Positions 33,509 through 46,157 of a stretch of 64,000 nucleotides of DNA are shown in pieces (the first letter of the stretch is position 1; each line of letters opens with the position of its first letter). The notes below the pieces were generated by a model. It worked only from the letters and a program-made list of their open reading frames with translations, was not told the origin of the DNA and made no database searches. Position numbers and translations under genes: made by a program. Source of the DNA: Elymus sibiricus. Its lineage: Eukaryota; Streptophyta; Magnoliopsida; Poales; Poaceae. Where the stretch lies: the NCBI GenBank assembly GCA_039707655.1, contig CM077666.1:241086166-241150165 (forward strand), given 5' to 3'.

Positions 33509-34099
33509 CCCTAGCAAATGTCTCAGGTACGGAATATATAGTAGGTGGGAGGTAGGGGACGAAGAGAGGGCAAAACAGGCAAAAGACAAACACCTCGCTG
33601 GATGGCCCGTGCGCACGGGGTAAGTGAGGCCCGTGCGCACGGGGGTCCCGTGGGCACGGTACAAGCCCGTGCGCACGGGGTGTGCTACAGCGGGGAGGCC
33701 CGTGCGCACGGGGTCTTTGGTGCCCGTGCGCACGGGGTGTCCAGAGACTTTCTGGACAGGCCGTGCGCACGGGGTCCAAAGAGCCCGTGGGCACGGGGTC
33801 GCCTGGGCACTCCTTCTTCCCGTTGCTTGACTCCGTCTTCCTGGCGGTGCTCCCCTCCTTCTCCCTGGACTTTACGAGGCTCCCTATCTTCTTGGTGGTC
33901 GACTCCATCATGCCTAATGATACATAACATTCCTTTGTGAGGTAGCATCCAAGTTCCATCCATATCTATGTGTAAGTCATAAAGGAGTGAATTCACCTTG
34001 TTCTCGATGGCACGTGCGCGAGCTCTTGTCATAGGTCCGCTTGGTGCTTGGTGAGGTGGTGAAGTATCCATGGGGATGATCGAAGGATGCTCCGCATCA
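33509..34099 (-). repeat. E3 5' LTR, 5' part (split by E4)
   Basis: Resumes after E4's right TSD (33504-33508). Words CCCGTGCGCACGGG occur at 33606-33800. The terminus GCATCA at 34099 is followed by E3's right TSD, ATAGG. Confidence 0.93.
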
Positions 34100-35347
34100 A
34101 TAGGCCAAGTACATCTTCGAATCCTCTCTTTGACGAGCACGAAGCACCGAACGACTACGTAACCAAGAGCCATCTCTTTGGGGTACAACGAGCCTTGCAT
34201 CAAGAAAGTGAAGCTTTGGACGATCGCATCGAGCAACTCGCCACCGACTTGCGTCACTCCGAAACGCGAACAAGAGACTACCTCGACACCAAGCTTACTA
34301 CACAAATGGAAGAATTTCGTGCCATGATGATTGACCGCGTTTCCTCCACTTTGTCATCGACAAGGAGAACACGGTCAAGACGCCATTCTTCAGATTCATC
34401 ATCGGATGCAAGTCTTCCTCGAGCTCGTCTACATCCTCGGCAAGAACATCAAGCTCAACCACATCCATTACATGGTAATGGGTTGCAACAATGCCTTCGA
34501 GAGTGCGAACGTCAACATCATCAAGTTCACGACGACATGCACCAAGAGCAAGTTCCACGACGTCAACAACAAGATGCCCAAGACAGCGATCGACTTCGGC
34601 AAGAGCAACAACGTCGTGAACAACAAGACCTCGAAGCACAACGTGCACTTCGCGAAGCCAACCATGCCCTCGATGAATGCAACTGTCATGTGCGTGAAGA
34701 AGAAGAGGCACATCAACAAGAAGAAGCCGCACACCATGAAGAGAATCAAGAAAGGAGGAACCGGGCAAGAGTACCTCATCCCCGCCGTCAAGCCAACCGC
34801 GTAGAGCAAGAAGAGAACGGGGATGATGACCCACCTCCAAGACAAGAACGACGACAACATCGGCATAATGACGAACACTGCTACGGCAAGCTCAAGTTCA
34901 ACATGCCCAAATTTCCGGAAGCAACGACCCCGAAGACTACCTCTCATGGGCCTTAAAGGTGGACAAGATATTCCGTCTACACAACTATGACGAAGAAGAG
35001 AAGGTAGCCATGGCATCGCTTGAGTTCCAAGACTATGTTCTCATTTGGTGGGAGCAAGTGATCGAGAGACGCCAAGAGAAAGGAGAACCACCTATCACAA
35101 CTTTGACTCAAATGAAGGATGTCATGAGAGCTCGCTTTGTGCCGACACACTATAACCGCGACCTCTTCAAGAAACTTCAACTCCTCAAGCAAGGCACCAA
35201 GTCGGTTGAAGAATACTACAAAGAAATGGAGATTGCAATGATACGAGCCAACGTCATGGAAGCTGATGAACAAACTATGGCGCGTTTCTTGAATGGCCTC
35301 AACCATCCAATCAAGAAAATAGCGGACTTTGAACCTTACTCCAACCT
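34100..35347 (+). pseudogene. E6 gag, middle part (between E3 and E7)
   Basis: Starts at E3's right TSD and continues RPSTSSNPLFDEHEAPNDYVTKSHLF. The charged coiled-coil region follows. One base is missing at KFPGSNDPEDY (near 34918), so the frame shifts; the gag core resumes as KVDKIFRLHNYDEEEK to IADFEPYSN, where E7 enters. AACCT (35343-35347) is E7's left TSD. Confidence 0.88.
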
Positions 35348-36247
35348 TGATGCGGAGCATCCTACAGTCATCCCCATGGATCCACCTGCGTCTCCCCAAG
35401 CACCAAGAGGACCAATGACTCGAGCACGTGCGAGAGCTCTCGAAAACGAGGTGACATCACTCCTTAATGAATTTCCATACGATGCGTGCGAGGCATGGTT
35501 GCTACCTCATTCCGAAATGCTATGTGTGCTTAGGTACCAGGAGGACCCTCTCGGAGAAGCCCGGAACAATGGACAAGTCGGCAAGTTCACGGATGAAAAG
35601 GACCAGCGACGAAGGTCACCGGAGGTCTACAGGACCCGGACATCCGGCCCCCGGCCCGGACGTCCGGCCCCTGGGAGCAACAGCAGCAGCAGCCGCCTTA
35701 CAGCAGAAGTGCTACAGGCGCCGGACATCCGGCCCGTGCAGCCCGGGCATCCGGCACCAGGCCCAGACATCCGGCCCCCTGACGAACCGCCGGACATCCG
35801 GCCTGGCGCCCGGACATCCGGCCCGACGCTTGCGTTTAGTCGGCCCTTAGGCCATGTATGCTATCCCATCTCGCCCTAGCTTGTACTGGCACTATATAAA
35901 GACCTCTCCCTCCTCCCTCTAGGGTTAGCAAAGTAGATAGCTCTTTGAGATAGAGCTTTGCTCATCCATACCTCTCCCATGGAGATCAAGACCTCCATGA
36001 GACCCATGTGAGAAGATCCTCTACAGATTCAAGACCTCTACTCCTTCGCGGATCGGGATGAACTAGCTACCGTGTATCCTCCTTTGTTGGATTTGGACCT
36101 TTGTATCCCTCTATGTGTGTGTGGATCTAGTGCATGTGTGATTGGATCTTGTCTATTTGAGTGTTCTTCTCGTGTTCTTCGTGGGTTTACTCCTTTTCCC
36201 CCTCCTAAGTGTGAAAAGATCGTCAATTAGGGTTCCACCCTACATTA
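35348..36247 (+). repeat. E7 5' LTR
   Basis: 900 bp. CCGGACATCCGG words lie at 35636-35822; TATATAAA at 35893-35900. It ends TACATTA, a point change from TACATCA. Confidence 0.94.
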
Positions 36248-37767
36248 TCTTGGATCAGAGCCATGTTGATTCACACTTTGGAGTTCTTCCCCTCCACTTT
36301 CTAGCCACAATTTTGTTGATTTTGCCCAATTTCGAAAATTTCCCACAAAAGTAGCCATACCAAATTTTTTGTGATTTGTGAGTTTGATGATGTTTTGTTG
36401 ATTTTGATCCATGGATTTGCTTGGTTTCGAGTGGATCTAGCTTTCCCCCATCTTTTTCCCACTTTCCATCCACAAAATCGCCCGAATTTTGCCCCCAATT
36501 TTTCTTTTATCCACGTTTTCTTCGAGTTCGTCCAGGATCTGGCAGCCCGGACATCCGGCCCGACAGCCCGGACATCCGGCGCCACGGACATCCGGCCATC
36601 TGGCCCGGACATCAGGCCCCGGGGCACCAGCACATCAACTTTTCGCCAATTCTTCCCTTTTTCGCCTTTACCCACCATTTTGTTCCGCAACCCCTTGAGC
36701 CACTCCACCACCGAGTTCCGCAACCACCACCTTGTGCCATTTGAGATTTTGAGCCGCGGATTTTCCGTTTCCTAATGTGTTTCGGCTACTTAGGGACGGT
36801 TCGACATTGACATCACCGCCGCTCATCATCGCCACGGGAATCGTCATTGACAACACCATCTCCACCTTTGTGATACCCTAACCGTAAGCAAGGACGGTAA
36901 CATCGACGACAACTTGTTCATATCCTTGCCATTGCATTGTGAAACCCCGAGACCATCTTTTGTGTAGCTTTCCTACGAGACTATCCATTTGAGTATTGCT
37001 GGGCAACGCTACTTGTGCACTTTAGTGATACCGATCCGCATAACTATCATAGCGTGCATACATACATATATCATCTCTTGTGCCAAAATTTTGTTCCCGC
37101 ATATACGTCATTGCTATCTTCGTACGAGCATTTCGCATAAGTGGCCAAAGGAAACAATCAAAAGAAAGAGAAGCTTTTAAGCAAAAGAGAAAGAGAAACA
37201 AGCTTGTAAGCAATAGCCATAGCATCGCCACATTACATAGCATATTCGATCATCTTGGATCATTGTGACAAGTTCACCGGGAATCATACCTACATAGCAT
37301 AAGTGAGATAGAAAGCATTACGTTTTGTCTCTTATAGGTTGTGCACAAGTTCGTATCCGCCTATTGAGCAAGCGTGCTAGTGTCTCTCTCGTGTTGTGCA
37401 ACAAGAGCATTTTCCGTGGATTCCACATTTTGAACTCACTCCTTGGTTGCACGACCTCCTTTATCTATCCGTGCGTGTGTTTCCGTGTGCTACGTATTGC
37501 TATTGGTCTACTCATTACACTTGCGAACTTGTGAATCTTTTTCAACATTATTGATATCTTGCTTGCAATTGCAGAAATTTTGTGCCACCATCCTAACCAA
37601 ACTCCTCCAAAAGCTTTACTTGTGTAGGCGTGAGATTGACTCGATCCGGTACCAATTGCACTATTTTCATAATACCATATTGGGTGATCATTGATCCATC
37701 TTCAACATTGGATAAGGTACATTGGTCTAGTTCGTTTCTTTCTTCCACTAACATTTGTTTGAGAATC
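36248..37767 (+). other. E7 leader
   Basis: PBS 36251-36262 is TGGATCAGAGCC (one T short, as in E4). CCGGACATCCGG words are at 36546-36620, matching this LTR. Twin motif at 37171-37184 and 37200-37213. Confidence 0.87.
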
Positions 37768-40544
37768 ATGGATAGGCCGAGCACTTCTATCAACCGTCTC
37801 TTCGATGAGCAAGAAGACGCAACGAACAACTACGTCACCAAGGCTCAACATTTCGGCGTCCAACGAGCGCTACACCAAGAAAGTGAAGCTTTGGGAGATC
37901 GCATCGAGCAACTCGCCACCGACTTGCGCCACTTCAAAACACGAACAAGGGACTACTTCGACGCCAAGCTTTCTTCTCAAATGGAAGAGTTCTGCACTAT
38001 GATGGCCAACCGCCATTCTTCCACTTCGTCTTCATCAAGATCAAGACGGCGCCATTCGAGCCGATACTCTTCGGACACTTCTTCGGATGCAAGTCTTCCA
38101 CGAGCACGCTCTCATCGCTCTCAAGAACATGACGACTGGCAAGCTTCAAGAAACCCATTCCATGGCAATGGTTTGCAAGACCGCCTTCGAGAGCGCGAAC
38201 GACAAAAATGACAAGCACAAGCCAACGGGAACCAAGATCAAGTTCCACAACGCCAACGTCGAGTGCACCAAGACGACGACACCCTACACCAAGAACGACA
38301 ACGTCGTGAGGAGCAAGCAATTGAAGCTCAACGTGCCCTACGCGAAGCAACTCGCAACGTCGCCGAACGCAACCGCCGCGTGCGAGAACAAGAAGAAGCC
38401 GCATGACTTGAGGAACGCCAAGAGATGCGGAACCGTGAACGAATCCCAAGGCCACCACGTCAAGTCAATCAAGATGAACACGACGACGAGGAGCTAGAAG
38501 ATCAACCTCCACAGCAAGAGCGTCATCGCAACCACCGACAACACAATGAGGAGCGCTTCGGCAAGCTCAAGTTCACCATGCCTAAATTCTCCGGTGGAAA
38601 TGATCCCGAAGAATACCTTTCATGGGCGTTGAAGGTCGACAAGATATTTCGCCTTCACAACTACGACGAAGAAAAGAAGATCGCCATAGCATCTCTCGAG
38701 TTCCAAGACTATGTTCTCATTTGGTGGGAGCAAGTGATCGCAAGACGTCAAGAGAAGGGCGAGCCACCCATCGCGACTTGGGATCAGATGAAAGATGTCA
38801 TGAGAGCTCGCTTTGTGCCCACACACTATAGCCGCGACCTCTTCAAGAAACTACAACTCCTCAAGCAAGGCACCAAGTCGGTTGAAGCGTACTACCAAGA
38901 GATGGAAATTGCAATGATATGAGCCAACGTCAAGGAAGATGATGAATAAACAATGGCGCGTTTCTTGAATGGCCTAAACTATCCAATCAAGAAAATTGCG
39001 GACTTCCAACCATACTCCAACCTCCTCAAGCTAGTGCACCAAGCAACCAAAGCGGAGCGACAAGTACAAGAAGACTACAAGTACTCCAAGTACTCTTCCA
39101 AGACCTACGGTTCATACACTCAAGCTTCAACGACTATGACGAAGAAAAGAAAATCACCATGGCATCTCTACAGTTCCAAGACTATGTTCTCATTTGGTGG
39201 GAGCAAGTGATCGCAAGGTGTCAAGAGAAGGGCGAACCACCCATCGCGAGTTGGAATCAAATGAAAGATGTCATGCGAGCTCGTTTTGTGCCTACATATT
39301 ACAACAGCGACCTCTTCAAGAAACTCCAACTCCTCAAGCAAGGAACCAAGTCGGTTGAAGAATACTATCAAGAAATGGAAGTTTCCATGATACGAGCCAA
39401 TGTCACGAAAGATGATGAACAAACTATGGTGCGTTTCTTGAATGGCCTCAACCATCCCATCAAGAAGATAGCGGACTTCGAGCCGTACTCCAACCTCCTC
39501 GAGCTAGTGCACCAAGCAACCAAAGCGGAGCGACAAGTACAAGAAGACTACATGTACTCCAAGTACTCTTCCAAGACCTACGGTTCATACACTCAAGTTT
39601 CCACGACTTCTACAACTCCTTCCACGACTCGGGCTACACCAAGTACCGGCGATAAGTCAAGCTCCAAACAACCTTCGACATCTTCGAGTCGTCTTCCTAC
39701 TACTACAAGCAGCTCCAAGCAAAAGCCTTCGTCCTCGACACCTCCTACGGATGCCAACAAGACAAGTGACATCAAGTGCTTCACTTGCAAGGGCCGAGGC
39801 CACAAGACTTTCGAGTGTCCAACTCGACGAACAATGATCCTCAACGACGACGGCACCTACGACTCAATGAGCGAAGATGAAATGGAAGCCCTCGAGCATG
39901 TGGCTATGCACCGACAAGTGAATGAAGACGAAGATGCACAAATCTATTGTGACAATGATGCGAGCCCCGCTCTTGTTGTCTCCAAGGTTTTGACACTTCA
40001 ACAACATCAAGACGAGGACCAACGTTGCCACATCTTCCATACCAAAGTGGGTATCCAAGGACGTTCCGTCAAGGTCATCATCGACGGCGGAAGTTGCCAC
40101 AATCTGGCAAGTGAAGAATTATGCTCCAAGCTACAATTGGTCAAGAAGAAGCACCCTCGCCCCTACAAGGTCCAATGGCTTAGCGACTCCAGTACAATTC
40201 AAGTGGAGCACACCGTCCAAGTATCCTTCAAGATCGGCGCCTACGAAGATACCTTGGAGTGTGATGTGGTTCCTATGTCCGTGTGCCATCTCCTCCTTGG
40301 AAGACCTTGGCAATTCAACCGCGGTGTCATCCACAACGGACGGACCAATCACTATAGCTTCAAGCTCAAGGGCAAGGAATTCGTTCTTCGACCCATGACA
40401 CCAAGTCAAGTCATCGCGGACAAGCAAGCATCTACCCATCGTGGAGAGAAAAGTGAGCGAGTGAACCACCAAAAAGAGAGTGAGCACCACAAGCCAAACA
40501 TGAGTGACTCCACGATGAGCGACAAGAGAGACCTAATTTTTTAG
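37768..40544 (+). pseudogene. E7 gag plus protease, with internal duplication
   Basis: Start at 37768 (MDRPSTSINRLFDEQ). In-frame stops: TGA 38209, TGA 38920 (both CGA in relatives) and TAA 38947 (CAA). The gag core appears twice: from NYDEEKKIAIASLEFQ (about 38660) and again from about 39130. The second copy is out of frame with the first and open to 40544; it carries zinc knuckle CFTCKGRGHKTFEC and protease DGGSCHNLAS. Copy 1 resembles E4 (LNYPIKK, MEIAMI), copy 2 resembles E3 (LNHPIKK, MEVSMI). A one-base loss near 40540 separates it from RT. Confidence 0.88.
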
Positions 40545-40558
40545 CCACTAAAAGAGAT

Positions 40559-41391
40559 TTGAGGGATGTGAGTGAGAGCCCATCAAGTGTTCTTCACTTT
40601 GTGCTTGTGTGCAAAGATGAAGCGGTGCGGACTAATACTTCACAACATCTTCCTTTGGTATTATCTCATTTATTGCAAGAATTCGCGGACGTGTTTCCCG
40701 ATGAGCTGCCTCCCGGACTTCCTCCACTTCGCGGAATCGAACACCGCATCGACCTCATCCCCAGCGCACCTCTACCGAACAAGGCACCTTACCGCGTCAA
40801 CCCCGAAGAAACCAAAGAGATACAAAGGCAAGTGCAACATCTCATGGAGAATGGGTATGTACGCGAAAGCTTGAGCCCTTGTGCCGTTCCGGTCATTCTT
40901 GTGCCTAAGAAAGATGGCACTTATCGCATGTGTTCCAATTGCCGTTCCATAAATGCTATCACCGTTAGATATAGACATCCAATTCCACGCCTTGATGACA
41001 TGCTTGATGAACTTAGTGGAGCCACCATTTTCTCTAAAATTGATCTTAAAAGTGGCTACTATCAAATACGTATGCAACAAGGTGATGAATGGAAAACCGC
41101 TTTCAAAACCAAATTTGGCTTGTATGAATGGTTAGTCATGCCTATGGGTTTGTCGCAAGCTCCTAGCACTTTTATGCGTGTGATGCATTATGTTCTTCGT
41201 AAATATATTGGTATTTGTGTTGTGGTTTACTTTGATGACATCCTTGTGTTTAGTGAATCTCTTGAAGATCATGTCAAACACCTTCGAGACGTCTTGCAAG
41301 TTCTTAGAGACGAGCGACTTTATGCTAACATGGAAAAATGCACTTTTGGTGTTGATAAGAGGGCTTTGTTGTCTCATCTAAGGGTGTTCAA
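40559..41391 (+). pseudogene. E7 reverse transcriptase
   Basis: Contains ELPPGLPPLRG, RMCSNCRSINAIT (Asp to Asn against the usual SDCRPI), DLKSGYYQI, LYEWLVMP and an intact VVYFDDILVF box (about 41222). A loss of about 10 bp at VDKLVFLGF (41359) shifts the frame. Confidence 0.88.
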
Positions 41392-43815
41392 GTGGATGAA
41401 ACTAAAATTGATGCTATTAAAAATTGGCCACAACCAACCAATTTGCTTCAAGTGCGTAGTTTCCTTGGCTTAGCAGGATTTTATCGTCGCTTTGTGAAGG
41501 ATTTTAGCACCATTGCATCACCATTGCACACATTGAGTAAGAAGAATGCACCATTTGTTTGGGGTCCATCTCAAGATGCCGCATTTCATGAGCTTAAGAA
41601 CTTGCTTACACATGCTCCATTGCTTGCATTACCGAACTTCGATAAAACTTTTGAAGTGCATTGTGATGCTAGTGGTAATGGTATTGGTGGTGTGTTGATG
41701 CAAGAGAAGCGCCCTATTGCATACTTTAGCGAAAAACTCTCCGGCAAGCAACTTAACTACCCCATCTATGACAAAGAGTTATATGCTTTAGTGAGAGTCT
41801 TGCATGTGTGGGAACATTACCTTCGCCCTCGTGAATTTGTTATCCATACGGATCATGAAACGCTTAAGTACCTTAAGGGTCAAACTAAATTGAACAAGCG
41901 TCATGCTAAATGCAGTGAGTTCATTGAGTCATTTCCTTATGTTATCGAGTATATCAAAGGTAAGGAAAATGTTGTGGCGGACGCTCTTTCCCGCAAATGC
42001 ATGTTGGTTACTCAACTTGAGTTGAATGTCATAGGATTTGAGCACATTAAAGACTTGTATGAGCATGATTCGTCATTTGCGACTCCTTATGCCAAATGTT
42101 TACCTCATAAAACTTGGGAGCAATATTACTTGAAAGATGGTTATCTTATGCGAGCTAAAAAACTTTGTATTCCCGAGTCTTCTCTTCGTTTGCTACTTTT
42201 GCAAGAAGCTCATGGTGGAGGACTCATGGGACATTTTGGACGTGACAAGACATTCGCTACGCTCTCCAAGAACTACTTTTGGCCAAAGATGTTTCGAGAT
42301 GTCTCACGCTACACCAACCGGTGCTCTACATGCCGCAGAGCTAAGTCCAAAGCTCAATCTCATGGTTTATATATGCCACTTCCTATTCCATATCACCCAT
42401 GGGAAGATATTAGTATGGATTTCGTGCTTGGTTTGCCTCGAACTCAAAACGGCAAAGATTCTGTTTTTGTTGTTGTGGACCGTTTCTCTAAGATGGCACA
42501 TTTCATTCCTTGCAACAAGATAGACGATGCTTCACATGTTGCCAATCTCTTTTGTAGGGAAATCTTGAGATTGCATGGAGTACCCAAGACGATTGTATCG
42601 GACCGCGGCGTCAAGTTCCTAAGCTACTTTTGGAAGACCCTATGCGCCAAGCTCGGAATCAAGCTCCTCTTCTCTTCGGCATATCACCCACAAACCGACG
42701 GCCAAACGGAGGTCACGAACCTAACGTTATCCACACTCTTTCGCGTGTTGATCAAGAAGAACATACGGGAGTGGGAAGAATGCTTGCCCATCGCCGAGTT
42801 CGCCTACAATCGAGCAAGACAGTCTACTACCGGCAAGTCCCCCTTCGAGGTCGTCTACGGTTTCAACCCTTTGTCACCATTGGACATCCTACCGCTACCG
42901 CTACAAGAGCGAACCGACATGGACGCGAGTGCACGAGCGAGTTACCTCAAGAAGATGCATGAAGATACAAGGCACACGATCGAGTGCCAAGTACAACGCC
43001 TCGCGACCAAGGTCAACATCAACAAGCACCCCATGGTGTTCAACCCCGGAGATCTTGTGTGGCTACACCTTCGCAAAGACCATTTCCCCAACGAGCGCAA
43101 GTCCAAACTACTACCCCGAGCCGACGGACCCTTCAAGGTGCTAGCACGCTACAACAACAATGCCTACAAGATCGACATCCCTCGCGACAAGTACAATGTG
43201 AACGACACATTCAACGTCAAGGACTTATCTCCCTTCCATGGTGATGCGGATTCCGATCCGAGGACGGATCTTTCCCAAGGGGGGGGGGAGATGATGCGGA
43301 GCATCTTACAGTCATCCCCTTGGATACCTACGTCTCCCGAAGCACCAAGAGGACCAATGACTCGAGCACGTGCGAGAGCTCTCGAAAACGAGGTGACATC
43401 TCTCCTTAATGAATTTCCATACGACGCGTGCGAGGCATGGTTGCTACCTCATTCCGAAATGCTATGTGTGCTTAGGTACCAGGAGGACCCTCTCGGAGAA
43501 GCCCGGAACAATGGACAAGTCGACAAGTTCACAGATGAAAAGGACCAGCGAAGAAGGTCACCGGTGGTCTACAGGACCCGGACATCCGGCCCCCGGCCCG
43601 GACGTCCGGCCCCTGGGAGCAACAGCAGCAGCAGTCGCCTTACAGCAGAAGTGCTACAGGTGCCGGACATCCGGCCGGCAGCCGGACATCCGGCCCGTGC
43701 AGCCCGGACATCCGGCGCCCGCCCGAAAATCCGGCACCTCCCGACAGAAGACACCAGTAGCTTGACCCTTTCGGCCAAGACATCCGGCACCAGGCCCGAG
43801 CATCCGACCCCCTGA
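41392..43815 (+). pseudogene. E7 RNase H, integrase and LTR-encoded tail, 807 codons open
   Basis: RNase H with [32 protein letters not shown] and [17 protein letters not shown] linker; integrase zinc domain (CSTCRRAK) and DDE core (MDFVLG about 42416, VSDRGVKF about 42597, QTEVTN about 42710); GPF/Y-like module; then [21 protein letters not shown]. The frame crosses the PPT and encodes [15 protein letters not shown] plus about 150 more residues over the palindromic words inside the 3' LTR. The stretch is intact, but it is out of frame with RT. Confidence 0.9.
43277..43291 (+). other. E7 polypurine tract
   Basis: AA, a run of G, then AGA, directly before the 3' LTR and inside the open pol frame. 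Confidence 0.85.
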
Positions 43816-44279
43816 TGAACCGCCGCACATCTGGCCTGGCGCCCGGACATCCGGCCGACGCCTGCGTTTATTCTGCCCTCAGGCCCTGTATCCTATCCCA
43901 TCTCGCCCTAGCTTGTACTGGCACTATATAAAGACCTCTCCCTCCTCCCTCTAGGGTTAGCAAAGTAGATAGCTCTTTGAGATAGAGCTTTGCTCATCCA
44001 TACCTCTCCGATGGAGATCAAGACCTCCATGAGACCCATGTGAGAAGATCCTCTACGGATTCAAGACCTCGACTCCTTCGCGGATCGGGATGAACTAGCT
44101 ACCGTGTATCCTCCTTTGTTGGATTTGGACCTTTGTATCTCTCTATGTGTGTGTGGATCTAGTGCATGTGTGATTGGATCTTGTCTATTTGAGTGTTCTT
44201 CTCGTGTTCTTCGTGGGTTTACTCCTTTTCCCCCTCCTAAGTGTGAAAAGATCGTCAATTAGGGTTCCACCCTACATCA
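43292..44279 (+). repeat. E7 3' LTR
   Basis: 988 bp, 88 bp longer than the 5' LTR. The excess sits in the CCGGACATCCGG cluster (43578-43855 against 35636-35822). Confidence 0.94.
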
Positions 44280-46157
44280 AACCTCCTCGAGCTAGTGCAC
44301 CAAGCCACTAAAGCGGAGCGTCAAGTGCAAGAGGATTACAAGTTCTCCAAGTACTCTTGCAAGACCTACGGTTTTTACAATCAAGCTTCAACGACTATGA
44401 CACCTCCTCTAACGACTCGTGCTACATCAAGTACCGGTGACAAGTCAAGATACAAGAACCCTTCGACATCTTCGAGTCGTCCTCCTACTACTACAAGCAA
44501 CTCCAAGCCAAGAGCTTCGTCATCAACAACTCCTACGGATGCCACCGACAAAACAAGTGACATCAAGTGCTTTACTTGCAAAGGCCAAGGCCACAAGTCT
44601 TTCGAGTGCCCCACACGGCGTACCATGATCGCCAACGCGGACGGCACCTACGACTCTATGAGTGAAGAAGAAATGGAAGCACTTGAGCACGTGGCCATGC
44701 ACCGACAAGTGAATGAAGATGAAGTTGATCAAGTGTTTTGCGACAATGATTCAAGCCCCGCTCTTGTTGTCTCCAAGGTCTTGACACTTCAACAACATCA
44801 AGATGAAGACCAACGTTGCCACATCTTCCATACCAAAATGGGTATTCAAGGACGTTCCGTCAAGGTCATCATCGACGGCGGAAGTTGCCACAACTTGGCA
44901 AGTGAAGAGTTATGTTCCAAGCTAAAATTGGTCAAGAAGAAGCACCCTCGCCCATACAAGGTCCAATGGCTTAGCGACTCCGGCACCATTCAAGTGGAGC
45001 ACACCGTCCAAGTATCCTTCAAGATCGGCGCCTAAAAAGACAACTTGGAGTGTGACGTGGTTCCTATGTCCGTGTGCCATCTACTTCTTGGGAGACCTTG
45101 GCAATTCGACCGCGGTGTCATCCACAACGGACGGACGAATCATTATAGCTTCAAGATGAAGGGCAAGGAATTCATTCTTCGACCAATGTCACCAAGTCAA
45201 GTCATCGCGGACAAGCAAGCTTCTACCCATCGTGGAGAGACAAGTGAGCGAGTGAACCACCAACAAGAGAGTGAGCGCCACAAGCCAAAAATGAGCGACT
45301 CCACGATGAGTGACAAGAGAGACCTAGTTCTTTTAGCCACCAAAAGAGATTTGAGGGATGTGAGTGAGAGCCCATCAAGTGTTCTTCACTTTGTGCTTGT
45401 GTGCAAAGATGAAGTGGTGCGGACTAATACTTCACAACATCTTCCTTTGGTATTGTCTCATTTATTGCAGGAATTCGTGGATGTGTTTCCCGATGAGCTA
45501 CCTCCCGGACTTCCTCCACTACGCGGAATCGAACACCGCATCGACCTCATCCCCGGTGCACCTCTACCGAACAAGGCACCTTACCGCGTCAACCCCGACG
45601 AGACCAAAGAGATCCAACGGCAAGTCCAACATCTCATGGAGAATGGGTATCTACGCGAGAGCTTGAGTCCATGTGCCGTTCCGGTAATTCTTGTGCCAAA
45701 GAAAGATGGTACTTATCGCATGTGTTCCGATTGCCGGCCTATAAATGCTATCACCGTTAGATATCGCCATCCCATTCCACGCCTAGATGACATGCTAGAT
45801 GAACTTAGTGGAGCCACCATTTTCTCAAAAATTGATCTTAAAAGTGGCTACTATCAAATACACATGCAAGAAGGTGATGAATGGAAAACGGCTTTCAAAA
45901 CCAAATTTGGCTTGGATGAATGGTTAGTCACGCCTATGAGTTTATCCCAAGCTCCTAGCACTTTTATGCATGTGATGCATTATGTTCTTCGTCCATAGAT
46001 TGGCATTTGTGTTGTGGTTTACTTTGATGACATCCTTGTGTTTACCGAAACTCTTGAGGATCATGTGAAACACCTTAGAGACGTCCTACAAGTTCTTAGA
46101 AAAGAGAGACATTATGCTAACATGGAAAAATGCACTTTTGGTGTTGATAAGCTTGTC
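44280..46157 (+). pseudogene. E6 gag end, protease and RT, truncated
   Basis: Resumes at E7's right TSD (AACCTCCTCGAG). Zinc knuckle CFTCKGQGHKSFEC near 44568; protease DGGSCHNLAS near 44873; then TAA at 45033 where relatives have a Tyr codon. RT runs from 45045 to a TAG at 45996, just before VVYFDDILVF (46014 on). The sequence stops at DKLV (46157), joined to E8. Confidence 0.88.

Larger units (their letters stand above)
8985..34099 (-). mobile_element. E3: Ty3/gypsy LTR retrotransposon (minus), carrying E4 and E5
   Basis: 3' LTR 8985-9924, internal 9925-16375, 5' LTR 16376-16722 plus 33509-34099. The TSD ATAGG is exact (8980-8984, 34100-34104). Removing E4 leaves LTRs of 940 and about 938 bp that are nearly identical. 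All autonomous domains are present, but RT is damaged at its catalytic box. Its palindromic word is CCCGTGCGCACGGG, unlike any other element here. Confidence 0.95.
35348..44279 (+). mobile_element. E7: Ty3/gypsy LTR retrotransposon with duplicated gag segment
   Basis: 5' LTR 35348-36247, 3' LTR 43292-44279, exact TSD AACCT (35343-35347, 44280-44284). It is inserted in E6's gag. All autonomous domains are present, but gag has an internal duplication of about 465 bp and three C-to-T nonsense changes, and pol has two frameshifts. Confidence 0.95.

Noticed and set aside
34087..34104. E6 gag starting upstream inside the E3 LTR
   Set aside because: The open frame across 34099/34100 is accidental; the real start codons are at 8973-8978 on the other side of E3.
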